From contig KN834780.1 of assembly GCA_000827265.1 (NCBI GenBank), positions 476,221 through 540,220 on the forward strand: a stretch of DNA of 64,000 bases, given 5' to 3'. The position numbers were made by a program, and so were the translations under genes. The DNA is from Collybiopsis luxurians FD-317 M1 (taxonomy: Eukaryota; Basidiomycota; Agaricomycetes; Agaricales; Omphalotaceae). Below the pieces are notes generated by a model. It was not told the origin of the DNA. It saw only the letters and a program-made list of their open reading frames with translations, and searched no databases. Shown here one piece after another: positions 12,481 to 24,008 of this stretch; the stretch's first letter is position 1; each line of letters starts with the position of its first letter.

Positions 12481-12928
12481 TTAAGAGCCCCTGCGACAGA
12501 TATTGTGCACAATTTGACTGGTGCTACCAAATGAATGTTTGTGCACAATCCTTTGGTCGTACCAGTTGAGGCCACCCTAAAATAGATAAGATCAGATGTA
12601 ACTACCCTAAACCCTAACCTAACCCTAACCCCTAACCTTTCGCGCTTCGCGCGAGCACCCTGCGGGTGCGCCTAACCCCATACCCAGCGCGCCTTCGGCG
12701 CGAGCCTAACCCCTAACCCTAACCATCTAACCACCTAACCACCTACCTGACCCCCCGATAGAGTCATTTGTTGGCGATGTCGCAGACAGTTCCCACATGT
12801 TAGGGAACCGCCTGCAACATTGCTTGATCTTAGGGTGGTCACCGGTAGTTACCAAAGGATTGTTCACAATCGTTTGTTTGGTAGCACCAAAAATTGTGAA
12901 CAATAGCTGTGGCATTGGGTGAGATTAA
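12481..12928. mobile_element. TTAA-flanked inverted-repeat (MITE-like) element with telomeric core
   Basis: Two arms of about 100 bp, 12481-12581 and 12824-12928, are inverted copies. The shared strings are GGTGCTACCAAA, ACAATCCTTTGGT and CCACCCTAA in the same order. Both outer ends are TTAA (12481-12484 and 12925-12928), as expected of a piggyBac-type target duplication. The outermost bases inside the TTAA are poorly conserved. The ~240-bp core carries telomere-like repeats and GC-rich hairpins and no ORF. It is too short to be autonomous. A MITE or foldback element is the likeliest reading, but no second copy is visible in the window. Confidence 0.6.
12604..12725. repeat. Interstitial telomere-like repeats with GC-rich hairpins
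   Basis: Irregular CCCTAA units (AACCCTAA, CCTAACCCTAA, CCCCTAACC) run from about 12604 to 12637 and again at 12706-12725. Between them are three adjacent short palindromes: CGCG-CTT-CGCG near 12640, GCACCC-TGC-GGGTGC near 12655-12669, and GCGCGCC-TTCG-GCGCG near 12688-12703. This is not a chromosome end, because unique sequence continues on both sides. Confidence 0.8.
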
Positions 12929-14822
12929 AAAATTCAAAAGCAATAAGAGAAGTCCCTCCATTTATCAGTTCAAATTGACCAACACCTCAATCAGAAGCTT
13001 GGAGATATCCTTCCTGGACTAATCCTTGAAAATATCTTGTATGCATCATTATTTTCGTTGATAGATTGGTTGTTGAAGTAGTTGGTGAGATCAAAGAGCT
13101 TATTGTGATGGACCCCAGATTCTGAAAAATGAGGGGTTTAGATTCAATGCAGGATACAGAGAATAGTCGATCATGGTAGTAGAGAGGTGCGTTTTGCTCT
13201 TTTTGAACTTTTGTTTGTGCTAACTCAATAATATTTTATATATAGTTTGCCCAATTGACGACGTCATCTGCCTTGCATAATTCCGACTGGTATTTGTACC
13301 CCATAATTAACAAATATCACAAGCGGGTATTGGTTCCCGACATTTGTAGACTATTTTATGCAAATATGACCGAGGGGTATGGCACAGGCGAGGGCCGAAC
13401 CGATTGGAAGGAAATCCAAAATCGATGATATTTCGATCCAAAAGTAAATATTCATCCCCTCTTCGCTCCCTTATCTTTGCTACATTATCGAGTATAGCAT
13501 TTTGGGATGAAAGTAGAATAAGGATCGTAAGCAGAGTCCCAAAAGTCAGTGAGAAGTCTGTCAAGCACCTGTTTGCACATCACAAATGAACAGCCTGAAG
13601 GCCTCACGGAGCACACGAATAAGGGAACCTAAGTTCTTACAAGCTTCTCTGCTACTCGAACGGGATACCGTGACCTATCAACTGAAAACTCGGAGTACAT
13701 AGTACATACCCCTCGGCTGCACCCCGCAACCATGATGCATGCCGTCCTTCTACCTTGCCGTTCCTCTACTTTGCCTGTGCTTTCAACTTTGGTTAGAATT
13801 CTGGAGAGTCATTTAAGGTACAGAAATCATATGGATTATCAGTGCATATCGTGGTCTGCACTAGGATCAAGGTACCTCCATGGGTGCGCTTCAATTGTGC
13901 CCCCAGATTCTTCCTTTCTGGATTTCAGAGGCTGCATTATTAAATCAAAGAAAAGCCTCAGTAAGTGGTCAGCATGAGTCAAGGTTGGTATAGGAAGCAT
14001 TATTAGTAGTTGGAAAGTTGATACTGCACCCGGTTATGTGGCGCGGTAGGTGATCTTGTAGAAAACCTGAACGTACTAAATTGACAAGTGTTGCGACTCC
14101 AGCAGCGTTGTGCCGATTGAAGGGCAAGCGGAAATCCAATGTGAAGATCCAGGACAGCAAGGGAGGTTTGTGTATGGATAGTCATTGGTGCATGGTGAAT
14201 GTGCAAAGGCTCACAAGTTCGGTGAGCCAAGGACTATCCTCAGCCTGTGATTCCATAGCACAAAAAAATTAGTTCTTTTTTTAGACTATTTTTCAGCTCA
14301 GCTGGCAAGCCAGAAAGTTGGCCTTGGGCACGGAGGTTAAGTAATGCCATTTATCTTATCTTATCAACAGTCCATTTTGCATTGTTTTTTTTTTTCAGAA
14401 TCACTGTCATCGACGGATGCAGCGTGTTTGGGATTAATATCAGGTCTAGCTCCCTTTTAGATATTCCAAGATACTCTACTAAATTTTGTGGGCACATGAA
14501 ATTCTAATTCACTGAAAAATTCTGGTTTGACTATATCATTGACCCACTGGCAGAACCTGAAATTCAGGGGCTTTCATTTTCACAGTGGTGTGCGTCGTAA
14601 ACAGCAGTGTCAAGGGCATGGTGCCTGCGCATGCGTGATAAGGAATATGCAGAAACTATATTGTTCAAATTGTACACCAAGGACATGGGCTGCAGTCAAT
14701 TTTTGAGTCAGGGATGGAAGAAGAGTAGGAGAACCGAGACTCAGAGGTAAGTGATATCAATTGTTGAGATACTTTTTAAGTCCCTGTAGTAGAACCTAAG
14801 AATATACGAGTATCCCTTCAAA
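12929..14822. other. Intergenic between the inverted-repeat element and copy C
   Basis: No gene recognised. Short stretches match flanks elsewhere in the array. The sequence around 13527-13575 (CAAAAGTCAGT ... TCAAGCACCTGTTTGC) resembles 16966-17010. ATGCATGCCGTCCTTCTAC near 13735 recurs near 22933. These are traces of the same larger duplicated unit. Confidence 0.4.
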
Positions 14823-16360
14823 TCATACTTTCAATTGCTCTGATCCTTGTTCCGCATTATCACTGAATGAAAACTCTTCGATTATGGGTCCAGAAGTCAT
14901 CAGCTGAGATGTTGTGCGTCGACGGGGAAAACTTAGCAATGATAAAGCCGAATTGCTCGTATTCTGCCGCCGAAGTGCTGACAATCCATCTACGCTACGT
15001 GCGACGAGCACAACTATCAGGGCCGGCACAATTCCCTGCTAAGGTATAAGTTAAGTGTATCAGAGAAAACAAAGAATCCTACAGTGAGTTGTGCTATTAT
15101 GTCTATCATAGGAAAGGCAACATTACTGTTGCAAAGATAAAGTATAATCAATAAAACCTGTATAGGATAGCTCAGATTTTCAAAAGGGAAAGGGGAAATC
15201 ATAGATTAACATACCCATACCATTGAATAGATGGTTCCAGACTCCAGAATAGTGAAGAATATTGCTTGATATCTTTTACTCGCTATTTGTCTCCCCAAAG
15301 ATAGCTGCATCTGTCGATTATGCCACCTGGATTTTAAGACTGAGATTTACTTTGCATCAGGACATTTGCTGAGCATACCAAATCCTACCGGCAATCAGAC
15401 CTGTTGAACTCTATGTCATTTAAAAAACGTGGGCGAAACCTTGCAAATACCGACTTGTACAGAGCAAATTTGTGACAACTAAACGTTGTTCAGTTCAAAG
15501 CAAATTTACGAAGCACTCGAATCAAACTTACCGGTGCAGCTGGCAAATATGACAGACACCCTAGCAGAAAAGGTAGGAAATTTCCAGGGAATTGAACAGA
15601 TTTTACAAACACTTCTGTTTTTCTCGCAAATATGTCCGAAAATTCTGCTTCGGGCGAGTTAATTTTCGAGATTTCGTATACATAGGCACACGACAAAACT
15701 CCATGACAATAATAAGTGATGTCATAGAGTAGAAATTTTATGAATTTTACCTGCACTCGCGATAACAAAGCAGATTGGTAGAATGATGAGGTGGCATTGG
15801 CGGTCCCAAACAACCCATACACGCCAGATGAGAATGGAATCCGCAAAAATACACTGAGAAGTATCTGTCACGAATCACATTCGATACATTCGACAATGGT
15901 TTAAGACTGACATTGATAAGTTCCAAAGCTAATTGAGCGAGTGTCGTAGGATAGCCACCAATACGATTGAAGACCTCGTCTGCATTGCGATTGATAACGA
16001 ATGCATTGTAGTCGATCTGCATAGCCAAGATAACATGTGTGGTGCTGATGAGATACATTAGAATAATAATGCACTGTATGGCCGTAGTCATCCCAGATAC
16101 ATTTACACGACTGCGGCGTCGTTGTTTCCTGGAAAAAAAATTAGCACTCAGTCGGTCGGTCCACATGAATGCAAAGTTCTGCCGACCAAAATGACTGTAG
16201 CAATGTAACAAATAATATTGTATACATTCCTTTCAACGACACGGGATATTTCAAATATCAGTCTAATGCATATTGAATGGAAAACCAATCAGGATATCGC
16301 ACCATGCAGAGAACTCTCACAGAATATTGCTACTAACGCAGCACCACTAATCGGTAACAT
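14823..16360 (-). CDS. Seven-helix membrane protein copy C (327 aa, 11 exons)
   Basis: Exons: 16360-16303, 16229-16187, 16128-15912, 15853-15751, 15698-15611, 15560-15532, 15478-15455, 15400-15379, 15326-15215, 15157-15083, 15035-14823. All phases agree and no internal stop is seen. The seven hydrophobic segments are carried by exons 1-2, 3, 3-4, 4-5, 5-8, 9-10 and 10-11. Family motifs are CESSLH, LISTTHVIL, ADSILIWRVWVVW, VTNLLCTSLIAGRIW and LESGTIY. The last exon encodes a Ser/Thr-rich cytoplasmic-type tail ending SEQLKV. Several exons are only 22-29 bases long. The 5' third is almost identical to copy B, while exons 4-5 are more diverged. Function is unknown; a sensor or transport role would be a guess. 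Confidence 0.85.
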
Positions 16361-17490
16361 GGTGCTCCTCGATCTGACCGTGAATGAATTTTTCCTGGCT
16401 TGTAGCACCTTGGGGAAGGGAAACAAGAGGAGACGGCACATCATTGCAAAGAGGCAGTTATAAACAGATAGCGAAAGTACAGCGTTGCAAACTTACTGCC
16501 ATTGATCAACGCTGAGATCTAACTGCTGATGATCCGTCCATAAATTACGGCCAACATTCTCGAATCAACACCATCAGGACAGAGTCGACGATCCCACCGG
16601 AGGTTGTGGACAGGGCCAAGTCGGGGAGCACCTATTCTTCCAAGAAAGGAATATCTGTTGAGGATGTGCGCACTGAATGCCACTTCGAGATTCCTCCACT
16701 TTACCTGGCATTACGGAAAGCTTTTCACTTGCTGAAACACATCGAGGGCAGAGAGTAAAGTAGCACATGGGACCGCGTGAACAATGAATACAGTATTGGA
16801 GTTGCATTCAAAACATCGATCTGAATTGGTTACCAACCTCGATGCCAACTTGATGCACAGACTTACCGTTTGATATCATGGGAAAGTCAATGATCTTGAA
16901 TCTTTGCTACATCATCGAGTCTAGCACTATGGGATGAAAGTAGAATAAGGGTGGTAAGCACAGTCCCAAAAGTCAGTCACAAATTTGTCAAGCACTTGTT
17001 TGCGTATCCCAAAACGGAGGGCAGGGCCTCTGGTCGCCTCTTGGAGACACTCTACACCCACCTCTCGCTCTGTCAGTGGCGCAAGTCTCGGTTTCAGCAC
17101 CCTTACCCCATGATTGCGTTCAGCAGTCGCCACCGACGTTGGAGAATTCGACACACACCGAAGTATATCGAAGCTATCGACGAATGGTCACCGCATCAAT
17201 CACATGAAGGTCATATCGCTGGCTGCACAGTGCATTCCACGAGAACAACTGACCACTTTTGGAGTGCGTTAGATGCACTGCTCAGTCTGTCCGCAACGGG
17301 AGAGGGAGACTTCGTCACTTCAGCCACTTCAACTCATAAGTTCTTTCACAATATGATCCCGTTACATAACTGCCGGACGCGATGGAGAACGCATTTCAAC
17401 CCATGGATGGGAGCATATAAATACATAATTCGAGATCGCGATCATCCCTTCCTCAATCGAACCCAGCCCAACGGTGCGCTACCTCTCCAA
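16361..17490. other. Intergenic, 5' flank of copy C
   Basis: Contains the conserved upstream block 16557-16824 (see 11722-11998). The plus-strand ORF 16951-17511 (186 codons) has no family features and overlaps the end of copy D, so I do not call it a gene. Confidence 0.4.
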
Positions 17491-18640
17491 CTATACTTTC
17501 AACCGCACTAATTCGATTCCTTCAGTGTCACTCAACGAATTATGACCTATTATATAAACTGGAGAAGGCTCTTCGATAAGTCCAGTGGTCATCTTCTCAT
17601 TTGTTGTTGCTAGATGTCGATGAGGAAACCTTGGGGAAAGTAAAGTCGTATCTTGCCACTCATACGTCGATTGTGCATCCACGCTACGTGCGACGAGCTC
17701 CACAATCAGGGCAGGCACAATTCCCTTGGTATTCAAATAAAGCATCAACTGGACGTGTTCAAAAGACCAAGAAATCATTGCGCTCACGGTGAGTTGCGCC
17801 ACCATGTCTATGACAGGGAAAACGGCTTTACTTTGTGCGAGGTCTAACACAACCAATAAAATCTGTGAACGACATTTATATCTTGACTAATAAGAGGAGA
17901 GTGATCTGGCATATCCATGCCATTGAATAGATGGTTCCTTTATAACCGTTTCAGCTCGTCTGGAGAACACATCCGAAAACTCTGCCGCAGGTGAGCTCAT
18001 TTTTGAGATTTGGTATACATAAATAGGATGTCGCTAGAAATCATCAGCCATTTCATCAAGCAAAGTTGTTGTGAGTGTAAGACCTACTTGCGCTGGCTAA
18101 AACTAGGCACATCGGAAAAACAACGACAGTCCATCGGCGATTCCAAAGGACCCATACACGCCAAATGAGAATCGAGTCTGCAAAAACGCACCAAGATATC
18201 TGTCACTAATCGCTGTCAATGTAATCAACAATGGGAGACGACGGACATTGGTAAATTCCAAGGCCAATTGGGCAAGTGTCGTAGGATAGCGACCGAGACG
18301 ACTGAACACCTCGTCTGCATTTCGACTAATAGCAAACGCATTGTAGTCAGTTTGAAATGTCAAGATAACATGAGTGGTGCTGATGAGATACATGAGGACG
18401 GTGATACAATGTACGACGGTGATCATCCTAGTAGATATCTTTTTCCAGTTGTGTCGTTCTTTCCTGTTACACAACATGCACACTGAGCCAGGTCACACGA
18501 ATGCGAAGTTTGGCTTACCAGCATGACTATATCAACGTCACGAACAAGATGGTATACATGCCCTTGCGAAGTTTTAGAACGCAAGATTGAAGACGGAAAA
18601 CCATCCGGGCCGTCATCGTACCATGCAGGGAGCTCTCACA
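17491..18640 (-). pseudogene. Seven-helix membrane protein copy D, internally deleted
   Basis: Exons 2, 3, 4 and 5 and the last exons 10-11 are recognisable (last exon ends at 17491). Three lesions show it is dead. The start ATG of exon 1 is lost: the homologous site, about 18636-18640, reads TTC before CTTCCAGTTGAC. Exon 2 has TAG where B, C and E have CAG (near 18528). Near 17938 the sequence jumps directly from exon 5 (ACGGTTATAAAG) into the end of exon 9 (GGAACCATCTATTCAATGG), a deletion of roughly 370 bp covering exons 6-8. Confidence 0.85.
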
Positions 18641-19084
18641 GAATATCGCTGCAAAAGCGGCATCGTCAACTGGAAGGAAAGTGTTCGTTGATTTGCTATG
18701 AACGGTCTGGAAATTCGGGGAAGGAGAGGCAGAGCGTTTCAAAGATCGAAACGACTATAAAGAACCGGATAATGCAAGATAACTGGTACAGCGTTGGAGT
18801 CCTAATCGCGCGAATCCAGAAACACGGGAAGGGAGTACATCTGGACTTTTAATAAAACTTACCTTACCTTGCATCGATCATGAGTTCAGGGTATGGATAC
18901 TTGTAGCTGTGTGTGCGCTTGACCAAATAGCACCACCCCGTTTGTTCGCTCTTTCTCTGCTCATTTGAGTTTCTGTATGAAGTGCGCTTGCTTCGTCTTA
19001 TGTGATAAAGAGCCCATGAATATGAAACAACAAAAAGATTCAAGGAGGCCTTGATCACGTAACACTTCAATTTGACCACAACTA

Positions 19085-19142
19085 GTCCCAGAGACGATGG
19101 TGCATGGGTCAGCACCGGGATATTCTCTGGAACCCGGCGTTC
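19085..19142. repeat. 58-bp direct repeat, copy 1
   Basis: Matches 19611-19668 at 53 of 58 positions by my alignment. It begins GTCCCAGAGA and ends GGAACCCGGCGTTC. Both copies are followed within about 25 bases by AATAAA. Confidence 0.75.
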
Positions 19143-19610
19143 AGATCGTGGACCACGCTGTGAAATAAATTCAATCCAGCCTCATTCTGCCCACCATTTT
19201 GCTTGAAACTTGGTAGAGCTGGTGATTTCTATCATAACTCCTTTACCTCCAGATTCTAGGCTATCTGGTTTCCTTGTTCTATATCGGCGATCCCTCGTAT
19301 AGCGAACGACACTGTTTTCTTCACTTCAAACTTTTTCCTTCCCACGGGTGATCGACGCGCCAGCAGATCGCTCAAGGATACCACTGTCTTGCGCATTAGC
19401 GGGCAGTTTTTAACAAGCTACCAAATCAAACTTACCAGACCGAACTTATTATATTTATCTTTGTGATTGTAAGGGCATCGAAGTGTGGACCCAACTTCGC
19501 CCAACGCTCTAGTTACTTCCTGTATTGTAGATAGTTGGCTGTCGTCAGGGCGGGAAGATCTACAGCAGCGACGCCATGCGTCAGCTGCCTCGTCTCCTCC
19601 TTCTGCGGCA

Positions 19611-19668
19611 GTCCCAGAGATAATGGTGCGTGGGTCAGCACTGGGATAATCTCTGGAACCCGGCGTTC
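19611..19668. repeat. 58-bp direct repeat, copy 2
   Basis: Partner of 19085-19142. Followed by GTGTAATAAAA and a CCTT microsatellite. Confidence 0.75.
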
Positions 19669-20553
19669 TGCCGTGTAATAAAACTTCCTTCCTTCCTTCC
19701 ACTAGGCAAGGTTACCGGCTTGGAAGTTGGGACGAAGAACTGATAGGCCGTGATCAGGATACTTCATTATCGCCGCATCAGTGGCCCCAAAGATGCTATC
19801 CGGATCGGCTCCCATCTTTTCGGAAGGACAGCAGCTGAATCGGGACGGCTCACTCGTCGCGTTAGGCCCATATTCATCAGCTATGATGATGACCCCTGGC
19901 AACAGGACCGCGTTGATGATAACTTTTCTTGATGTCCTAAGAAGACTTCAGATAAGATGCGGAGTCCTCGGCCAGTTCGTGATTCAACTAGCCACAACTT
20001 CGATGCACAACGCAGCATTTTGCCTTGGCATAGATTGGGGATGACTATATAGACATGGCTGTATCATTAAGGGCATGAGATCAAGGTAGAGAAAACGCCG
20101 TAAATGTAAGTGTAACCGATTGGACAAACGATCATGTGAAAGTCACATGTATTATAGAGTTATGCACGGCCGCCGAACGCGCGTTGCGTTGTCCGAGATT
20201 CCGAGAGCACAGGCAGAAGATCCACGATACTGGCCATACTGGCTGCGAAAAATAATGTATCTGTACAATTGGAGGAAAGGACCATTGTTAATGCCACGGG
20301 CAAAGACGCACCAGTTCAACGGGCCGGTACGGTATTTCTCAGCTGAGTACCATAGCGCGAAGAAACTGGTTACTTTTGAATTGTTAGTTCAGTTGGCAGA
20401 GTGCGTCACTCAATATTGAGAACCTGGAGTTCTGCAAAGATATATATATGGATGAGGAGATTAATCATTGGAGTCGGTTGCAAGGAATCACTCAAGTAAC
20501 GGAATAGCAATTCCATTTCATCTGTTTTCAGAAAATTATGAACTGATCTACAA

Positions 20554-22120
20554 TTATACCTTCGACCCCTCCGAATCCAGTCCAACATTGTCACTGAATG
20601 AAGTACGATTCATGAGATGGACCGTCGGAGTAGCCTCTTCGATTATTGGTCCAGTGGTCATCAACTGAAATGTTGTCGTTGTATGTTGACGCTGAAACCT
20701 TGGAGACGAAAGTGCTGAAACGCTTGAATCTTGCCACTGAAATGTTGATTGTTCGTTTACGCTCCGTGCGACGAGCACTACAATCAAGGCTGGCACGATT
20801 CCCTGTGTGTTTAAAACGATAAGTTGCGTGTATCGGAGAGAATCAAAATCATACTGTGAGTTGTGCCACCATGTCTATCATAGGAAAAACGGCATTGCTG
20901 TTGGCGAGATCTAATATAATTAACAAAACCTATATAGGATAACTTCAATCTTCAAGGAGAAGAGGTAAGAAATTACAGATCAGCATACCCATGCCATTGA
21001 ATAGATAGTTCCTGACTCCAGAATAGTGAAGAATATCGCTCGATATCTTCTGCTCGCCACTTGTCTCCCCAAAGATAGCTGCAGCTGTCGATTGTGCCAC
21101 CTATACCTCAAATTAATATCTGCTTTGCATCGAGTCAGCCGTTGAGCATACCAAATCCTGCCAGCGATTAGGCCTGTTGAACCCCATGCCAGTGAGAATG
21201 AAATAAGTAGAAATTCACAAACTTCGAGTTGCGGATACTAGCCTGTACAAAGGAGATTTGTGGCGACTAAAATATTCTTCAGTTCCAATCAAATTTTCGA
21301 AGCACAGGAAATCGAGCTTACCAATACAGCTGGCAAATATGACCGACACTCTGGATGGGGAAATAAGTAATTTGTTGTAGCTCGATTTGTTGCTACAAAC
21401 ACTTCTGTGTGTCTGGCGAACACATCCGAAAATTTCGCTTGCGTTGAGTTGATTTTCGAGACTTCGTATACATAGATATAGGACGATGCTTGGAATCATC
21501 AGCGATGTCCGAGTCGAGTGGGAATTTGTGAATCTTACTTGCACTGGCTAGAACCAAGCAAATCGGTAGAACAATTATAGTCCAACGGCGGTTCCAAAGG
21601 ACCCATACACGCCAAATAAGAATTGAATCCGCAAAAGCACACTATAGTATCTGTCATGGATCATGAATAGTGTATTCAAAGACAGTCGAAGACTGACGTT
21701 AGTAAATTCCAATGCTAACTGAGCGAGTGTCGTAGGATAGCCACCGAGACGATTGAAGACTTCGTCTGCATTTCGATTGATAGCAAATGCATTGTAATCA
21801 ATTTGGAGAGCCAAAATAACATGTGTGGTGCTGATGAGATACATGACAACGGTAATACATTGCATGGTCATGGTCACTCTGGATATACTTGCTTGGCTGC
21901 GTCGTTGTTTCCTGTGATAAAAGGCTAAAACTAAGTCATACTACACGGATGAAGGGTCTTGCTGACCGAATTGACTGTAAAAGTGTCACAAATAAAATGG
22001 TATACATCCCTTTGCAATATCAGATTTTTAGACCAGCACGATGCAAAAAGATATCGTCGTACCATGTAGGGAACTTTCACAGAATATTGCTACAAAAGCA
22101 GCTCCGCCAATCGGTAACAT
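20554..22120 (-). CDS. Seven-helix membrane protein copy E (338 aa, 11 exons)
   Basis: Exons: 22120-22063, 22009-21967, 21911-21698, 21641-21539, 21488-21401, 21350-21322, 21266-21243, 21173-21152, 21100-20989, 20929-20855, 20802-20554. All phases close and no stop is seen. Motifs are MLPIGGAAF at the start, LISTTHVILALQ, ADSILIWRVWVLW, VATNLLCTGLIAGRIWWHN, LESGTIYSMAW and a 70-80 residue polar tail. It differs from copies B and C by a longer tail and a shorter exon 3. The donor of the 24-base exon 7 is GC (CAG/GCTAGT) where B and C have GT. It therefore either uses a GC-AG intron or is mildly damaged. The 5' flank retains the conserved upstream block. Function is unknown. Confidence 0.8.
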
Positions 22121-24008
22121 GATGCTCCTTGTATTGCTATGGATATATTCCAGGGGTATATCGCTCCTTCAGGAAGGAAAATGAGAGGCGGGGGGGGCAA
22201 AATGAATTATAGCCGTCTTGTGTTGGGCTTATAGCTAAAAAAAACCACGAGCAAAATAATCGGCACAGCGTTGTAAACGTAAATACCTCCACTGATCGAT
22301 GCTGATCCCTCGTCGGATAACGGCCTCACCTTACTTATCATTCATATTAGACATTTCGAATCATCACCATCGAGGACAGAGTCGATGATGCCATCGGAGG
22401 TGGTCGGAGTAAGGTCGGAGAGCACCCTTTCTTCCAAGAACGGTATCCGCGCACTTGATGGGGCTTCGAGATTCTTTCCACCTCTGGCTACAATGTCGAA
22501 AAGCGTTCAGTCGCTGTAAAGCATTGAGCAAAGTAACATGGATGGCATATGTGAGTTGAGCTTGCGAAAACAATGAACATTATATTGGTATTTGAGCTAC
22601 ATTCAAGACATCGGTCTAGTGACTCTAGCTTCCATCGGTCTGATTGATATCGTTGCACTGGATTGACACCGAGAAGGTTGGAAATCTTCATTTATCTCAG
22701 CATTGTACTCTGTAGCCTCAGTACTTGTAGATAGGAACCGAGAGCACGGTCACAAAAGCTAGTCACCAGTCCATCAAGCGCTTGTTCGTGTTCCATGAAA
22801 CGGAGGGCCTGTGGACCTCAAGTTATACGCGAATAAGCTTTTCCCAAGCTGCTCCACCGCTCGGACTGAATCTTGATGGAATCGAATAATGATGACTGAA
22901 GTAGTATATACCTAACCCCACCCGCAACCATAGTTGATGCATGCCGTCCTTCTACTTTGCCTCTCCTTCGGTTAAAATGTGAATGAGCAGTACTTCCGTC
23001 GGCGACTTTCTCTTTCGTGTCCACAAATCCTTCCTTTTCAAGCTCCAACTACGCCATAAGAAAGGCAGGAAGATACTAGCCGTGGCGCAGATATGTTTCC
23101 GGAGACAGTCCGGAGATAGTAATACGGAAAATTGACGCCGGGGCTATTTCTATGGCGTGGGAAGTCGGCGGCAAATGCCAAATTAACGCGTCGTGTGACA
23201 CTTTACGTGGCGTTGTACGCTTCGGGAGACAGGCTAAAGTCACTTTCAAAGTCCGGTCGAAGATACAGTAGATCGGAGACGTGCATGAATAGATCGAGTG
23301 AAACGAATACACTCTGAATGCAGTGAAAGGCTCATGAGCTTAGCATTTCTCCACTGGATCACCGTAAGTCTTGCCGTAAATCCTGAAAGTCAGCACAGAA
23401 AGGACAGCACCTTTCGTTACTCGTGTTCTTCGTAGCTCAGTTGGTAGCTATGGAGCACTCCACTCCTATCAATAAATGGGATGATCATTTAAATCGGCCA
23501 GAAGGAATATGTCAATGGAGTTCGCGGCGATGATACACATCAAGATCCTAGAAGCTGATATCGGTGGGTACGTCCAGGTAATATATCTAACCCTCCGACT
23601 CGGACAACAATTGGGGTCAGTCAGGAGATAATTGGCGTACAAGAGTCGATATGCTTTCCTTCTATTTCAGCTTTCGTTATACTGATGCACGGCATCTCCA
23701 GCTCCCTCTGAGCTCACTTGATGCAGCCCATCAGTGTAGGCAGTCTTTCGACGATTTCTGTGCGAGTAACGTTAGTCGTTCAAGTCGGCTAGAGGCAAGT
23801 TCAGAGACCTTTTTCTAGCTCGAATGATACTGCTCACGATCGAGACAAGAATCTTCCAAGGGGACGATACTCGCAGTTCACGAACAAAGCAGTACGCAAT
23901 CGAGATTTGCGTGTGTAGCATAGACAAACATAAGTAACATAAATACTCCCAACCAACCCCCGAACTCCATCCTCTCTCCCCACTCAACGCCACTAATCTA
24001 CAAACGAA
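22121..24008. other. Intergenic, 5' flank of copy E and spacer
   Basis: Holds the third conserved upstream block (22352-22615) and a tRNA-like box A at about 23438-23452 without a matching box B. No coding region is supported. Confidence 0.4.

Larger units (their letters stand above)
18641..20553. other. Intergenic between copies D and E, with a dispersed direct repeat and a tRNA-like fragment
   Basis: No gene recognised. Minus ORF 19418-19702 and plus ORF 19781-20044 have no features I know. The segment contains a 58-bp direct repeat (19085-19142 and 19611-19668) and a degenerate tRNA-like sequence at about 20382-20440. Confidence 0.4.

Noticed and set aside
12604..12725. Chromosome end (telomere)
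   Set aside because: Repeats are short, irregular and flanked on both sides by long unique sequence and by inverted arms.
14290..14350. 5S rRNA or tRNA-like sequence (CAGCTCAGCTGGC...GGAGGTTAAGTAATG)
   Set aside because: No box A in the correct register, no cloverleaf and no extended 5S match.
16951..17511. 186-codon plus-strand ORF
   Set aside because: No recognisable features, no support in the matching flank of other copies, and it overlaps the end of pseudogene D.
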